Below, one piece after another: positions 32,426-43,613 of a stretch of DNA of 64,000 nt. A program made the translations under genes and the position numbers. Within the stretch, counting starts at the first letter, position 1. Every line of letters begins with the position of its first letter. A model generated the notes under the pieces. It did not search any database. It was not told where the DNA came from and saw nothing but the letters and a program-made list of their open reading frames with translations. The stretch comes from Selaginella moellendorffii (taxonomy: Eukaryota; Streptophyta; Lycopodiopsida; Selaginellales; Selaginellaceae): assembly GCF_000143415.4 (NCBI RefSeq), contig NW_003314281.1, positions 608,833 to 672,832 on the forward strand, in the 5' to 3' direction.

Positions 32426-35400
32426 TCATTTCTTCTCGCTGGCTAGAGCAGCCGCCACAGTCGCGGACGCGTCCTCGAGAGTTCGCTTCTTCTCCACTTT
32501 GTCGAATGCCTGTATGGTGTCGCCATCTTGCCACTCGTTGAAGCCATCCACGCCAACACCACACTCCAAACCAGCATCAACCTGGAAATCGAAGAAGGAC
32601 CATGATCGAATTGGAAGTAGCGAGCAAAGAGAAACTTCGATACCTCCTTGGCGACGTCTTTTACTCGTCGAAGCGAGCTCAAACTCCCAGTGTGCACGGT
32701 TTTCTTCCCTCGCTTGACGTGAACACCGCAGCCTTTGGTCAGCTTTCCTTCCGTCACCATGCATCCCGCCACTCGTCCACTTCCACTCGTGAAAACCGCT
32801 CGAACCTCCGCTTTTCCAATCGGAACTTCCTCCTGCGATACAAGTGTGAGTGATGGGAGAATTCACGAGAGAGGAAATGGAAAGAACCATGTACCTGGAT
32901 GGGCTTCAAGAGACCCTCCATTGCTTGCCTCATGTCATCTACTAATTCGTATATGACTTTGTACAAACGAATCTCAACGCCTTCGCTGTCAGCCTTGTCC
33001 CTCACCGTCGGCTGCGTGCGTACGTTGAAACCAATCACGATTGCTCCGCTCGCAATCGCCAAATCTATGTCACTGGCTGTTATATCGCCTGTGCCTTGCA
33101 TCAAAAACCGAAGCTGGACAGTGTCCTGCGGCAAAACTTGGAGCGCCTCCCTGATGGCCTCCACAGTTCCCTGAGATCAAACAACACAAGCGTATGAAAC
33201 GAGTGAACGAGCAAGGAAAACAATGCCGGTACCTGAACGTCAACTTTGAGAACAATGTTTAGCTGGTGTGACTCAACACCGGAGTCCTTTCCAGACGCTA
33301 CAGCACTCGCAAGGTTCGCAAGGGTCACCTTTCCTTCGCTAGCTTGAGAGGCTAGACGAGAATCACGCATGCGTTCTGCGTATTCGGCAGCAGCGTCTCT
33401 AGCATCATCAATCGTGTCGCGGATTTCAAATTCGTATCCAGCAACTGGTACACTGCTCAGTCCAATCACCTGAGATAATCGCAGTCAGATGTCGATGCTA
33501 AAAGATCTTAAGCAAGAATCGAAGAAAACCTGCACTGCGGTTGATGGACCAGCCTCATTGACCGACTTCCCTTTTTCGTCAAACAATGCTCGCACCTGAA
33601 AACGAAAAAAATAAGAACGTTGTTCCGGTAGCTATGCTTGATTAGAAGTTTACCTTTCCATAGCTTTCACCACAGAGAACCACGTCTCCTTTGCTTAGTG
33701 TACCATTTTGCACGAGCAACGTAGCAACCGGTCCCCTTGCCTTGTCTAAGCTTGCTTCAATGATTGTGCCACTGGCCTCACGGTGAGGATTGGATCTTAA
33801 GTCTTGCAACTAGCGGGAAAGCAAGAAAACATGAGCTCCAAGCTACAAGTTTTACTGCACAGTACCTCGGCAACAAGCATGACCGTCTCCAGTAACGAAT
33901 CAATGTTCTCTCCTGTAAGAGCACTAACCGAAACCATCTGCTCTTCTCCACCCCACTCTGGTGGAACTACACCCGCTTTTGCAAGCTCTTCCTTGACACG
34001 ATCAACGTTTGCTCCCGGCTTGTCAATCTGCAACGAAAGGAAGAGTTTAGTCACAAGAACGATGATCTCATATACAAACAATACCTTGTTGATAGCTACG
34101 ACAATTGGAACCCTGGCAGCTTTGGCGTGAGCGATTGCTTCCAAAGTCTGTGGACGGGTTCCATCATCTGCTGCTACCACGATAATTGCAATGTCTGTGA
34201 TTCGTGCACCACGAGCTCGCATAGCACTGAAAGCCTGTTGACGAGAACAAGAAAGCCTTTAGCATTTCCAAAGAAGACGTAAAACACAATATGTACCTGA
34301 TGCCCCGGTGTGTCAAGGAAAACACACGTTTGCTCCTCCCCATCGACTGTCACAGGCACTTGATATGCACCAATTGCTTGTGTGATTCCTCCAGCTTCTC
34401 CGGCAGCCACCTGAATCATGAATGCAGAGAACTTCTAACATGAGAAACCAAAAAGGAAAGAAAAGAAAGAAAAAAGAAATACCTTTGTCTTCCTGATGTA
34501 ATCCAGCAACGAAGTCTGTAGCACAAAATAAAATCAAAGTGTCAAAAACAAAAAAGAAGATCGAAATCAAAGTTCTCGTAATTACCTTTCCATGATCAAC
34601 ATGTCCCATGACTGTTACCACTGGTGGACGTCTCTCCAGTGACTCCAAGTCTTCTTCGTCCAGGAACTCTTTCTGCTTCTTGGCCATGTCCTCGACTTTG
34701 ACAGAGCCAGCTTCGATAACTTCCACTTCGTATTCATTGCACACAATTTTCACAGATTCTTCATCCAGCATCTGGTTGATCGTCACTGCTATTCCCTTCA
34801 TGAACAAGACCTTGACAACAGCCGCTTCGTTGATAGCCAGCTTACTCGCCAAGTCTCCCACGGTCATTCCCTGCTTCCCCACCTCCAAAATCTCCACTTT
34901 CACCGGAGCCGAGGCCTTTGCAGCCTCTGCTCGCTCGGCTTTCCTTCTAGCTTTCGAGTACTTCCTGCCTTTGCGTGCCGGACTCACACCTGAAATGCTG
35001 ATACCAATCTCTTCCGCGTCGTCCATGGCATTCTCGTCACGAGCAACGGTTCTGCGCTTAGCTCCATCCATCACTTCCGATCTTTTCCGCTTGTCATCCC
35101 TGGCCTTGTTCGCTAAACCCGGCTTCGATGATGGCGGACCTCCAGCTCCAGTGTCTTTGTCTTTGAGACCTGTCTGCTTCTTCGTTGCCTCGTCACTCTT
35201 TGTCGAAGAAGAGCGACCCGAAGGAGGAGGGGGAGGTGTAGCGCTCGGTTCCACCACCTTCCTGAAAGTATCCACTAATCTCGGTCCCTTGGGCGCCACC
35301 GGCGGTGCCGCTGGCTTTGGAGCAATCATCGGCTTCGTTGACATGAGAGGCTCTTTTCTCAAAACGGGCGGAGGTCGCATCAAAGGTGGCGAGCTGAGAA

Positions 35401-36529
35401 TCGGAGTTCTTGGTGGTGCTGAAAGTCCAGGAGCTCTAGCCAGCGCTGGAGTTTGTGATGACGGAGAAACTCCTGGAGATGGAGCCGGAGCCGGAGCCGG
35501 AGCTTGTGACGACGGAGAAACTCCTGGAGATGGAGCCGGAGCTGGAGTTTGTGGCGACGAAGAAACTCCTGGAGGTGGAGCAGGAGCTGGAGTTTGGGAC
35601 GACGAAGAAACTCTTGGAAATGGAGCCGCAGGAGGAGCTTGCTTCGACGCTGATACATCTGTCTGTGGAGGAGCCTTTGGTAAGTCTTGGCTTACCTTCA
35701 CAGCGGTCGAGCTCTCTGGGGGCTTTGGAAAATTCGTTTGTGGGGGAGTCTTTGGAGCAACGGGCTTGCTCTTCACAGCGCTGCTGTTAGCACCATTTAC
35801 CGGCGTCACGGGATCTCCTTTCTTCCACCTCGTCTGGAATCCACCTTGTTGTTGGAACGACGAAGAAGCACCCATCGTTCCTGGCTGCTGGAAGGATTGC
35901 TGCCTTCCCATCACCGGCCTAGAACTTGGCGAATTCGTGGGAGGAGAATTCGCCAGCCTCTCCGCGCTCTGTAACACTTTGTCCAAGTTTTGCATAGCTC
36001 CACCGCCATGGCCCTGCTGCGATGGCGCGGCAGAAGGAGCATTCTCCCTGGGCCGATAAACTTGCGCAAAGCTACCACTACTTCCACTTCCTGGCCTTCT
36101 CATCTGGTTGCTCGCAGCGCCTCCATTCGCAGGAGGAGGAGGTGGAGGAGGCATCATCACTGGCTTGGGCCGCGAGAGTGGGATCATCGGCTTTGGCGAT
36201 GGCTTGAGCAGCGGCATACTCTCACCATCGCTCGCAGCTCCTGCGCTGGGCTTGGCCGATTTGCCACCGCCATCGTCGTCGGCGGCACTGGCGCCATCGG
36301 CATCCAACACCCGGACGCGCTCCTCGGCAAATGCCATGCATTTGGAATGCCTCCTGGAGCCGCCGCCTTGCCGGAGCCGCGATCTGAGCTGCGCGCCGGG
36401 GCTGGAGAGCCCGAAAATCGCCGAGGTGGATGCAGCCGCGCAGTCGGCATCGCCCCTGGGCCATCTCCAGCAAGAATTGTGAGGGCAGACGACGAGCTGC
36501 CCTCCCAGGGCACCCAATGCGGCGCTCAT
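32426..36529 (-). CDS. Organellar translation initiation factor IF-2
   Basis: GTPase that brings formyl-Met-tRNA to the ribosome; probably the plastid form (FUG1-like). Predicted 1160 residues from eleven exons: 34586-36529, 34483-34515, 34297-34410, 34085-34234, 33866-34027, 33654-33809, 33530-33595, 33233-33469, 32895-33170, 32644-32832, 32426-32581. A transit-like start, a long Pro/Ala/Ser/Lys-rich N-terminal region, then the IF2-N helix region and the G domain: GHVDHGK (G1, about residue 642), GGITQAIG (G2), DTPGHQ (G3), NKID (G4), SAL (G5), followed by domains II-IV ending AAALASEKK. Start chosen at the only in-frame ATG before the conserved part; a 41-codon upstream frame overlaps it. 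Confidence 0.94.
35400..35660 (-). repeat. Pro-rich tandem repeats within IF-2
   Basis: About five degenerate copies, period 54-66 bp, encode units like [14 protein letters not shown] in the linker before the G domain. The DNA repeats (ACTCCTGGAGATGGAGCCGG and variants) suggest slippage or unequal exchange. Confidence 0.8.
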
Positions 36530-36651
36530 TCTTCCCGCAAATTCATCACAGCTGGAGGAGAGCCTCGCACCTTTGCCGCGTAGGGGTCGCCCCGGAGCAT
36601 CCGGAAGAACCCTAAAACCCGGAGAGAGGATGTCTGTCGCGACGACGCCAT
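36526..36651 (-). promoter_or_regulatory. Upstream ORF overlapping the IF-2 start (ATGA)
   Basis: An ATG at 36651 opens a 41-codon frame (MASSRQTSSLRVLGFF at its start) whose TGA overlaps the IF-2 ATG as ATGA at 36529-36526. It is out of frame with IF-2. It could be a regulatory uORF or, since the peptide looks like a transit peptide, a displaced N-terminus. Whether it is transcribed is unknown. Confidence 0.5.
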
Positions 36652-36829
36652 AGCGCAATGTGGATACGCATACGTGGCACTAATGGAAGCCACAAACCCT
36701 ATATACCCGATTCGAATATGGTCCAGCGGTCACAATAGAATATTCGCTAGAATGGAATTTGGTCAACGGTCACAATAAAATATTCGCTAGATTCGACTAG
36801 GGCTTTGATGCTCCAGAAATCGCATTCTA

Positions 36830-38140
36830 GAAATGGGCAGGAGCGTCCGAGAGGATGCGATCCACTGCGGCGCAGTGGAATCGGACAGCTATATCGCGAA
36901 TGCGGTGCTGGGGATGTACGCCAAGTGCGGGAGCATGGGCGAGGCATCCAGGTGCGCCGGCGCGATCTGGTGTCGTGGAATTCTCTCATCGCGGGATTGC
37001 CGAGAATGGGCAATCGTCTCTCGCGTTGGATCTCTTCCAGCGGTGCCTCTGGCTTTCTTCCAGATCGCTTCACTTCCTCGCGGCATTGAAGGCGTGCTGT
37101 GCCTTGGGATCAAAGGAGGAATCCACCGCCGCGATGGGCAAAGCAAGATCTCTGGAGATCGTCATGGCGCTACACCGAGAAGCCTCGCGATTTGGCTGCG
37201 CGGACGACGTCCTCGTCGCCACCAGCCTGATTGACGCCTACGAAAAATCTGGCAGCATGGAAGATGCGCAGAGAGCTTTCGATCGAGTGCCTCACCGCAA
37301 CGTCGTCTCGTGGACTGCTCTCATCGCCGGCCACGCTCCCAATCGAGATGGCGCTGCTGGGCTGCAAATCTTTCAGCGAATGGATCCTTGCTGCACTCCA
37401 AACTCTCACACTTTTGTGGCGGCCTTGGAGCTCTTGCTTGAGCATCGCCGAGAAGGAAGAAGAAGATCATGGGAAGATTATGATCAAGGTGGTGGCTCTA
37501 GAGACTGCTATGGCGATCCATTCTCGAGCAGCTAAACACCACCAAGCGTGCTTGTTCGTGGCCAATGCTATGATCGAAGTCTACTCCAAGTGTGGAAGCA
37601 TGGACGATGCTCGTGGATGCCTTGCCGCGACGCGATCTAATCTCGTGGACGTCTCTCATGTCTGGATACGTCCACAACGGTGAGCCCGAGCTCGCCATAG
37701 CTCTCTTCGAGGACATGAAACAGGCCGGGAAGAAACTCCATGGCGAGATTTGCCGGAGAGGTGGAATCCAATCATCCTTGGCTCTGCTCGTAGCTCTCGT
37801 GGATTTCTACGGTCGATGCGGGAGCATAGGCGATGCCGAGCTCGTACTCTTGCAAGACTCCATCGCCAGTAGAGACATCGCCGTGTAGAACTCTCTCATG
37901 GCTGGATACAGTCGCCATGGAAACGGTTTCTAGAACTTTTCACCGATTGCAAGACGAGGGCCACAAGCCCGATGCTGCGACGTTTGTGGGAATTCTCGCG
38001 GCTTACAGCGGTGCCGGGCTGGTCGAAAGTGCGAAGACGTGTTTCCATGCCATGAAAATCTCGCTCGCCATCGTTGCGGTCCTGCATGACTTCATGAGCT
38101 CCAAGTGTTCTCTGCAATCCATTCCTAAAACCTCCGATCA
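36830..38140 (+). pseudogene. PPR pseudogene
   Basis: PPR units survive in three frames: YIANAVLGMYAKCGSMGEAS (36895), ALGSKEESTAAMGKARS, VLVATSLIDAYEKSGSMEDA and NVVSWTALIAGHAPN (frame of 36855), then VANAMIEVYSKCGSMDDA (frame of 37231) and RRDLISWTSLMSGYVHNGEP (frame of 37592). At 37886 a TAG stands where the motif needs TGG (RDIAV, stop, NSLMAGYSRHG). At least three frameshifts and this nonsense change make it non-functional. Its 5' edge lies 300 bp from the divergent IF-2 start. Confidence 0.85.
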
Positions 38141-38881
38141 AACAATTCCATTTCATCAGAACGGTTGAGCGTGCTGAGCTCAACCGTTATATTTGGGCAT
38201 TTCAAATATAATGTCTTATAATCGATTTGAGCAGATGCCACTCATGGGCATATGCAATCCAAGCAACTGCCATCTCGAAGAACTGAAGCATGTCCTAGCA
38301 TAGTTATGTAAATTCCAAATGAAGACATTCATTTTAAATAAACTGCTGCTTAAAACAATAGCAAAATAAATTTATATAGTTGATTAAAATAAGGCGAATC
38401 AATCATCCCGTCTTTTATCTTATCTACGATGCAAAAAAATGACAATTAAAAAAAAAAGGACATACCTTGTTCAGCCTATAAATTAACTAAAACCTAGCAT
38501 AGCACGTTTTCTATAAAAAGGGCCTATTTTAGGGCGACGATTTTATAGATTGAAGATTGGCAGCGCTTAGGGTTCAACACCAGCACCGGGGGGGTGTTCT
38601 TTCTTGGATTCTAGTCGATCTCGGTTTCTTGATCTTGCTCCTTGCCTGATTCCTTAGTTGCTTCAGGTACCGCGAGATTTTCTTTGGTCATCTTTGGTAC
38701 ACCTTTGGTTGGCAACAAGTGCAGGCCCCAAGGCATCCAAGTGGGTTCTGCAAACCGCGCAGAAACTATTCAAGCCAGCATATTGGTCGGCAACAAGTGG
38801 AAGCGCCAAGGCATCCAAGTGCAAACTGCGCGGAAACTATTCAAGCCAGGATAGCCTTCTCTCATCGATTGTCAGGCAGAA
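38141..38881. other. Intergenic region and leader with a direct repeat
   Basis: AT-rich to about 38540, then the leader of the protease gene. Two imperfect copies of a roughly 75-bp unit (GGCAACAAGTG, CAAGGCATCCAAGTG, GAAACTATTCAAGCCAG) lie at about 38709-38777 and 38790-38851. Confidence 0.6.
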
Positions 38882-40588
38882 ATGAACCTCTGGAGAACAG
38901 CCCGTTGTGGTGGACTCACACTGGACAATGCGGATGTGGATGTGGGCACAGGAAATGATGCTGGGGATGTTGAGGATCTGGATGATGGAGTTTCACAGAC
39001 TAATGATCCAGAAGGCAACACAGTAGCAGCTGCTGTTACTAGCCGTGACTGTCGTGAGTGGTCAATTTCTGATCTTTATCCAGAAAGGCTTATAATCAGC
39101 AAGGATTCTCAATATCCAGGCAAGTTCTCCCGTTTTTATGCATGTGATTGGAAGACAGGTCATATGTACCCTTTTTCTCCTGCTCAAGGAGAGCTCCCAA
39201 AACAAATTCCTTTGAGTCCTGATTGCAGTCCCACTACAAGGATGAAGCAACAAGTATACGTTGGGATTGAAAACATGAAAAGTACACACAGAGTTCTTTC
39301 AATCTTTCAAAATCACATTGGTGAGTGGTTTCATTTTTTATTTTTCTCTATTCTAAATTTGAGGTTCAGGGGATGAGGAAACCACAAACGGCACTGCTTT
39401 TGCAGTTTCACAGCATATGCTTCTAACAGCTGGCCATTTGGTCACTTTTAAAGATGGGAAGAACATGAAGTGGCAATTGAAGGAGGTGCTAGTTTATGCA
39501 GGTAAGTACACCACCACCAGATTGGATACCATAACTTGGACTAAAGTTTTTGAACAGGGGAATTTGTGCCCATTCAAAAAGTTCGTGAATTTGGTTTTCG
39601 CTGCACAGTTCAAGGAAATGCCACCTCTGTTTACAGTACCAGGAAGGAGTGCCCTGAATTTGGATCTGACATAGCATTTCTCAAAGTAAGGTGTGCTTCT
39701 TTTGATTTCAATTTACTAAAACATTTGTTTTGTAGGTGGAGGGAACGACTCTACCATGCTTTCTTTTACCTTCTTCGCCACAAAAGGACTTGCCTCTCAC
39801 GGTATTTGGGTACCCTGATGCGGTTGGCTACTTAAGACGAGCAACACGAGAGTTAAAACAGAATGCTAATCCAGAAAATGGTGGGCTTTGGAGTGTCTAT
39901 TGGCGAGTCCTGTGGGACAATATTCAGGAATGGACGGCACAATACGAGGTACTTAAATCTCATTAATGAAATTTGGTTTTTAACCTGGATTTTATTGGAT
40001 TTATAGGGTGATTTAAAGCGTGCTGAAGAAACAGCTAAGAAATGGCTTCTTGAACAGTTTCAAACCGTTCTGCGAGGAATACCGGATGGGGCTCAATGTG
40101 TTTCTGCTGGATTTGTTGAAGCACTTACATCATGCTTTGTCGGTCATACTTGTCCCACCGTACCAGGTTGGTAGTTCTAGCTACATTACTTTTCTGAAAT
40201 CTCAAATTTATGTTGTTTACAAACAGGTGTTTCCGGGGGTGCCGTTTCACCCATGGAAAGTCCAGGTTATTTCGTAGCAGCTCACGCTGGGGCCTTAGAC
40301 ATCAACCAAAACTGTGGAACGTCCACAGATAATCCAGCTTTCGTGGATCAGTATCTAAAATTTGTGTTGCAAGATCTTCCGACTCCAGAGTGGGCATTGT
40401 ACACAAGGGCAGATTTCAGCATAAGGCCATTTCTCGCTTGGTTACACACTCATAAGGCGATGCTCCCTCCATCTTCTCCCTGGGTGAAGCATCTGCAGCA
40501 GCAGCTGATGGTTGTCCATGCTAGCGAGCAGCAGGTCGAGCGACCATCAAAAAGAAGAAAGTTAGAAGACACTCTGTTCAATAGATAG
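38882..40588 (+). CDS. Trypsin-fold serine protease-like protein with basic tail
   Basis: Predicted 477 residues from exons 38882-39320, 39370-39501, 39558-39685, 39736-39948, 40007-40166 and 40227-40588. A full chymotrypsin-type triad can be read: His169 in LLTAGHLV, Asp228 in SDIAFLK, Ser360 in GVSGGAVSP. The 145 residues before it include an acidic stretch (DVEDLDDG) and no signal peptide; about 100 residues after it end with PSKRRKLEDTLF, a possible nuclear localisation signal. This is not an HtrA/Deg protein (no PDZ). The substrate is unknown and I do not recognise a named plant family. Start is the first ATG in the open frame and could be further upstream. Confidence 0.75.
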
Positions 40589-42050
40589 GAGGTCTCTCTC
40601 TTATGGAAGTAATGTAAGTCTGCGGGCCAGAGGAGTTGCACAGGTGTGCTTGCCTTGTCTACTGGCTGACGAGACTAGTGGAGAAGGTCAGGAAACCAAG
40701 CGGCATTGCGTGTGGCTGTCAGCCTGCGCTGAAGCGGCTGTGACAGTCTTGGGAATGAGGATTTTACGGCTGAGCAGATTCAGCTAGCTGCGATCCCGAA
40801 AGTTATGATTGTTGCATTATCAGTCCACCAGGATGTTCTTGCATGCCAGAACCACATTGGAGACGGCATTGGATTGCATGTCATTGTTCTTATGATGTCA
40901 TTGGGTCTGTATTGGTTCCGGGGAGAATCCAGCTGCTGCGAAATCTTCCGCCCAGCAGGATGAGTCTGCGAAATTATCAAGGTTAGAAATTGGGAAACGA
41001 AAGCACAATATTTCGCTCAAAGAATCTACAATGATAATTGCTAAAATTTATTAAATATATGAATCATGGAAATTAGATGTTAGGAGATAAACTTTCATAG
41101 ACATGAATATTAGCATCAGCCTCAGTGAGAATGAGAGGTTTATTTGATATTCACTTGGGAATCATCTTTTTTCTGATTTCTTTTGATGGAAAAGTTTCTT
41201 TTTGCTCAATTTCATATAGTAAGAAGATGAATAATCAAGTATCAATGCTACTTCTTTGCTCCAGTTTGGTATTTTTTAATTTTATTTTCTTTATTTATTA
41301 TTGATAGAATAAATATCTCTTATATAATTTTTCATATTTTATATTTGTAGGTATCTTGATTCTTTGTTCATGACACACTTGCACACAATCAATGAATTTT
41401 AGAGCATGCTATTAAAACATATGTTTGAATACCAATCCTTTGATTTGTACTTTCTTTTTTATAATTCAATTGTTTAGTAATTTAACTTGGGTTTTAACAA
41501 CTCTCTACAATCATTTTTTTTCTGGAATTATTATAATTGCAGTGTTATACTCTTTTGATCAATCTACACTACTTGGTTAAGGATTTCAAATATACACTGA
41601 TTGGCAAACAATATCAAATGGTTTTTAGAGTTAACAATACATGAACATTAAATAACCAATTTGAAACATTTAATAAACTTTATAAATTTACTTTCAACAC
41701 ATTTATTTTCAGCACAAGTTTAGGTGAGCAAAACATCATTATTTACTTATTTCAACATTAGGAACTCTAAAGAATGTTTCAATAAATTATTCTAGCACCT
41801 ACCTTGGGTGAGTGAGGAAAATATCCCATTTACTACATTTTTACTTTATGTCATCTTTTACCAGCTAATTAAAAAAAATTAAAACCTTTTTCAAGTATGT
41901 AAAAAATGTCAACACGTAGAATTCAAATAAAGAATATCAAAAAAGGGAAACTGAATACCCTAAAACTAATTTCACTATTTAAATTAGCTGCTTCGTTTAG
42001 GGCTCCTGGGAGGGATTTTTGCGAGGCTCCGACTTCTCCCAAGAAAGAAG
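40589..42050. other. AT-rich intergenic region
   Basis: About 1.4 kb, strongly AT-rich from 41040 on, with no supported gene. The right edge is the promoter of the B3 gene. Confidence 0.4.
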
Positions 42051-43510
42051 ATGTCCTTCGCCAAGACCGTGACGAGCTCGGACATGGCTGCCATGGTACT
42101 GCCTTCGTCTTCCTCTTCGCACCCCACATTGTATGAAATCTCTGTTTTGTTTGCTGTTTGTTTTGTTTCCAGGCGATCCCCGGGCCAGTCTATGAGAGGC
42201 ACCGCAACGAAGCTTTCGGCGGCACCGTGGCTCTGGCGCATGGCGGCAGGGACTGGCAAGTCGACGCAAGCTCCGGATCCTTCACCACGGGCTGGAAGGA
42301 GTTTTGGCTCGGGAATGCGCTCAACGAGGGCGACTGCCTTGTCTTCCGTCATCAATCGGCCGGGCGCTTCGCCCTGGAGATCTTCGGCAGCGATGGATCG
42401 GCCAAGGAAGGAGGCGTGGGAGCTCCCGCCTATAAGAGCGCTTCCTCTTCCTCGGCGCTCAAGCGATCCAGAGACGATTTGCCAGCGGCGATGGAAGTGG
42501 TCGTCAAGGATTGCCTGGTTCATCTGGAGGACGGCTCCAGCTTGAAGTTCGTCGTCACCAAGATCCCGCCAGAGGATCCAGCAGGGGAGCCTTTCACTCC
42601 TCTAGTCTCTGCCGCCAAAGCTAGCGATGCTCTTCCGCGATCTTCCAGGATGACGAGGTCCTCCCAGAAGAGCGTTCCAGCAGCGAAAGCACCATCTCCA
42701 GATGCCAAAGATGACTCGCCTGCCCCAAAGAAGGCCAAGATCGATTCTCCAAAGAGGACGAGGAAGACGAGGAAGCAAGAGGAAGTCTCCAAGATGGAGT
42801 CATCCAGCGAGAAGAACAAGGAGCCCACCGCCAAGAGCAGTGGAAAGAAGAAGAAGAAGAATCAGGATGTTCCTTGTGACTCTCCGGCGCTCCTTCGAGC
42901 CGAGGCGTTCAAGGCTACCATTCCAAGCACCAATCCAAGCACCGCCATCGTGATGAAGAAGAGTTGCTTACATCCATGTTATTACTTGGTAAGAGATCTT
43001 TGGCTTGTTCTTACCATTTTGTATGTGATCCTGATCTCTCCTTTCTCTCTCTCTCTCTTCGCACAGACCATTCCAAAGGATTTTGCGGAGAAGCTCCCGC
43101 ACGAGAACAAGATGCTGACTGTGGAGAGCAACGCGGTGAAAGAGCCGTGGGATGTGAAGTGGCTCGCGGCAAACCGAGCTTTCAGTGGCGGCTGGAACAA
43201 AGTCGCGCAGTTCTACAACCTGGAGCTCGACGATGCGTGCGTCCTGGAGGTGCTCAACAAAAGTGGGGTGAGGATCAGCGTTTTCAAGGCGGATGGAAGC
43301 TCAAGCGTGGCGGCGAATCAATCGGCTCCAGCGATTGCCAATGGAGAGATTGGTGGTGAAGTAGCAGAGGCAGGATTTGCGACTGTTGATGAAGGCGATG
43401 CCATCGCTGCAATGGAGAAGCTTTGCGGGGATGGCGGTGTGAAGGCGAAAGATGGTGGCGGTGAAAACGGAGATGGTGGTGACAACGAGAATGCAGGACA
43501 GGTGATTTAG
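42051..43510 (+). CDS. B3-domain (REM-like) DNA-binding protein
   Basis: Predicted 434-residue nuclear protein from exons 42051-42095, 42173-42988 and 43067-43510. A first B3-type domain spans about residues 15-100 (YERHRNEAFGG, WQVDASSGSFTTGWKEFW, GDCLVFRH). A Lys/Ser-rich linker follows with several likely nuclear signals (KKAKIDSPKRTRKTRK, GKKKKKN). A second B3 domain covers about residues 287-365 (TIPKDFAEKLPHENKM, FSGGWNKVAQFYNLELDD). Two B3 domains separated by a basic linker is the plan of the plant REM group. The acidic Gly-rich tail (GDGGDNENAG) is unassigned. Intact. Confidence 0.9.
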
Positions 43511-43613
43511 ATTTAGAGAAATTGAGTTTTTGTGACCAGCTTGACTGCCAACTTTGATTATTGAAACACTGCACACAATCTTTTAGATCATGAAATAAAA
43601 GAGTGGCTCACCG

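Noticed and set aside
34608-36059. A 483-residue open frame on the plus strand
   Set aside because: It is the antisense of the Pro/Ser-rich part of IF-2; long antisense frames are expected from that codon bias, and it has no domain.
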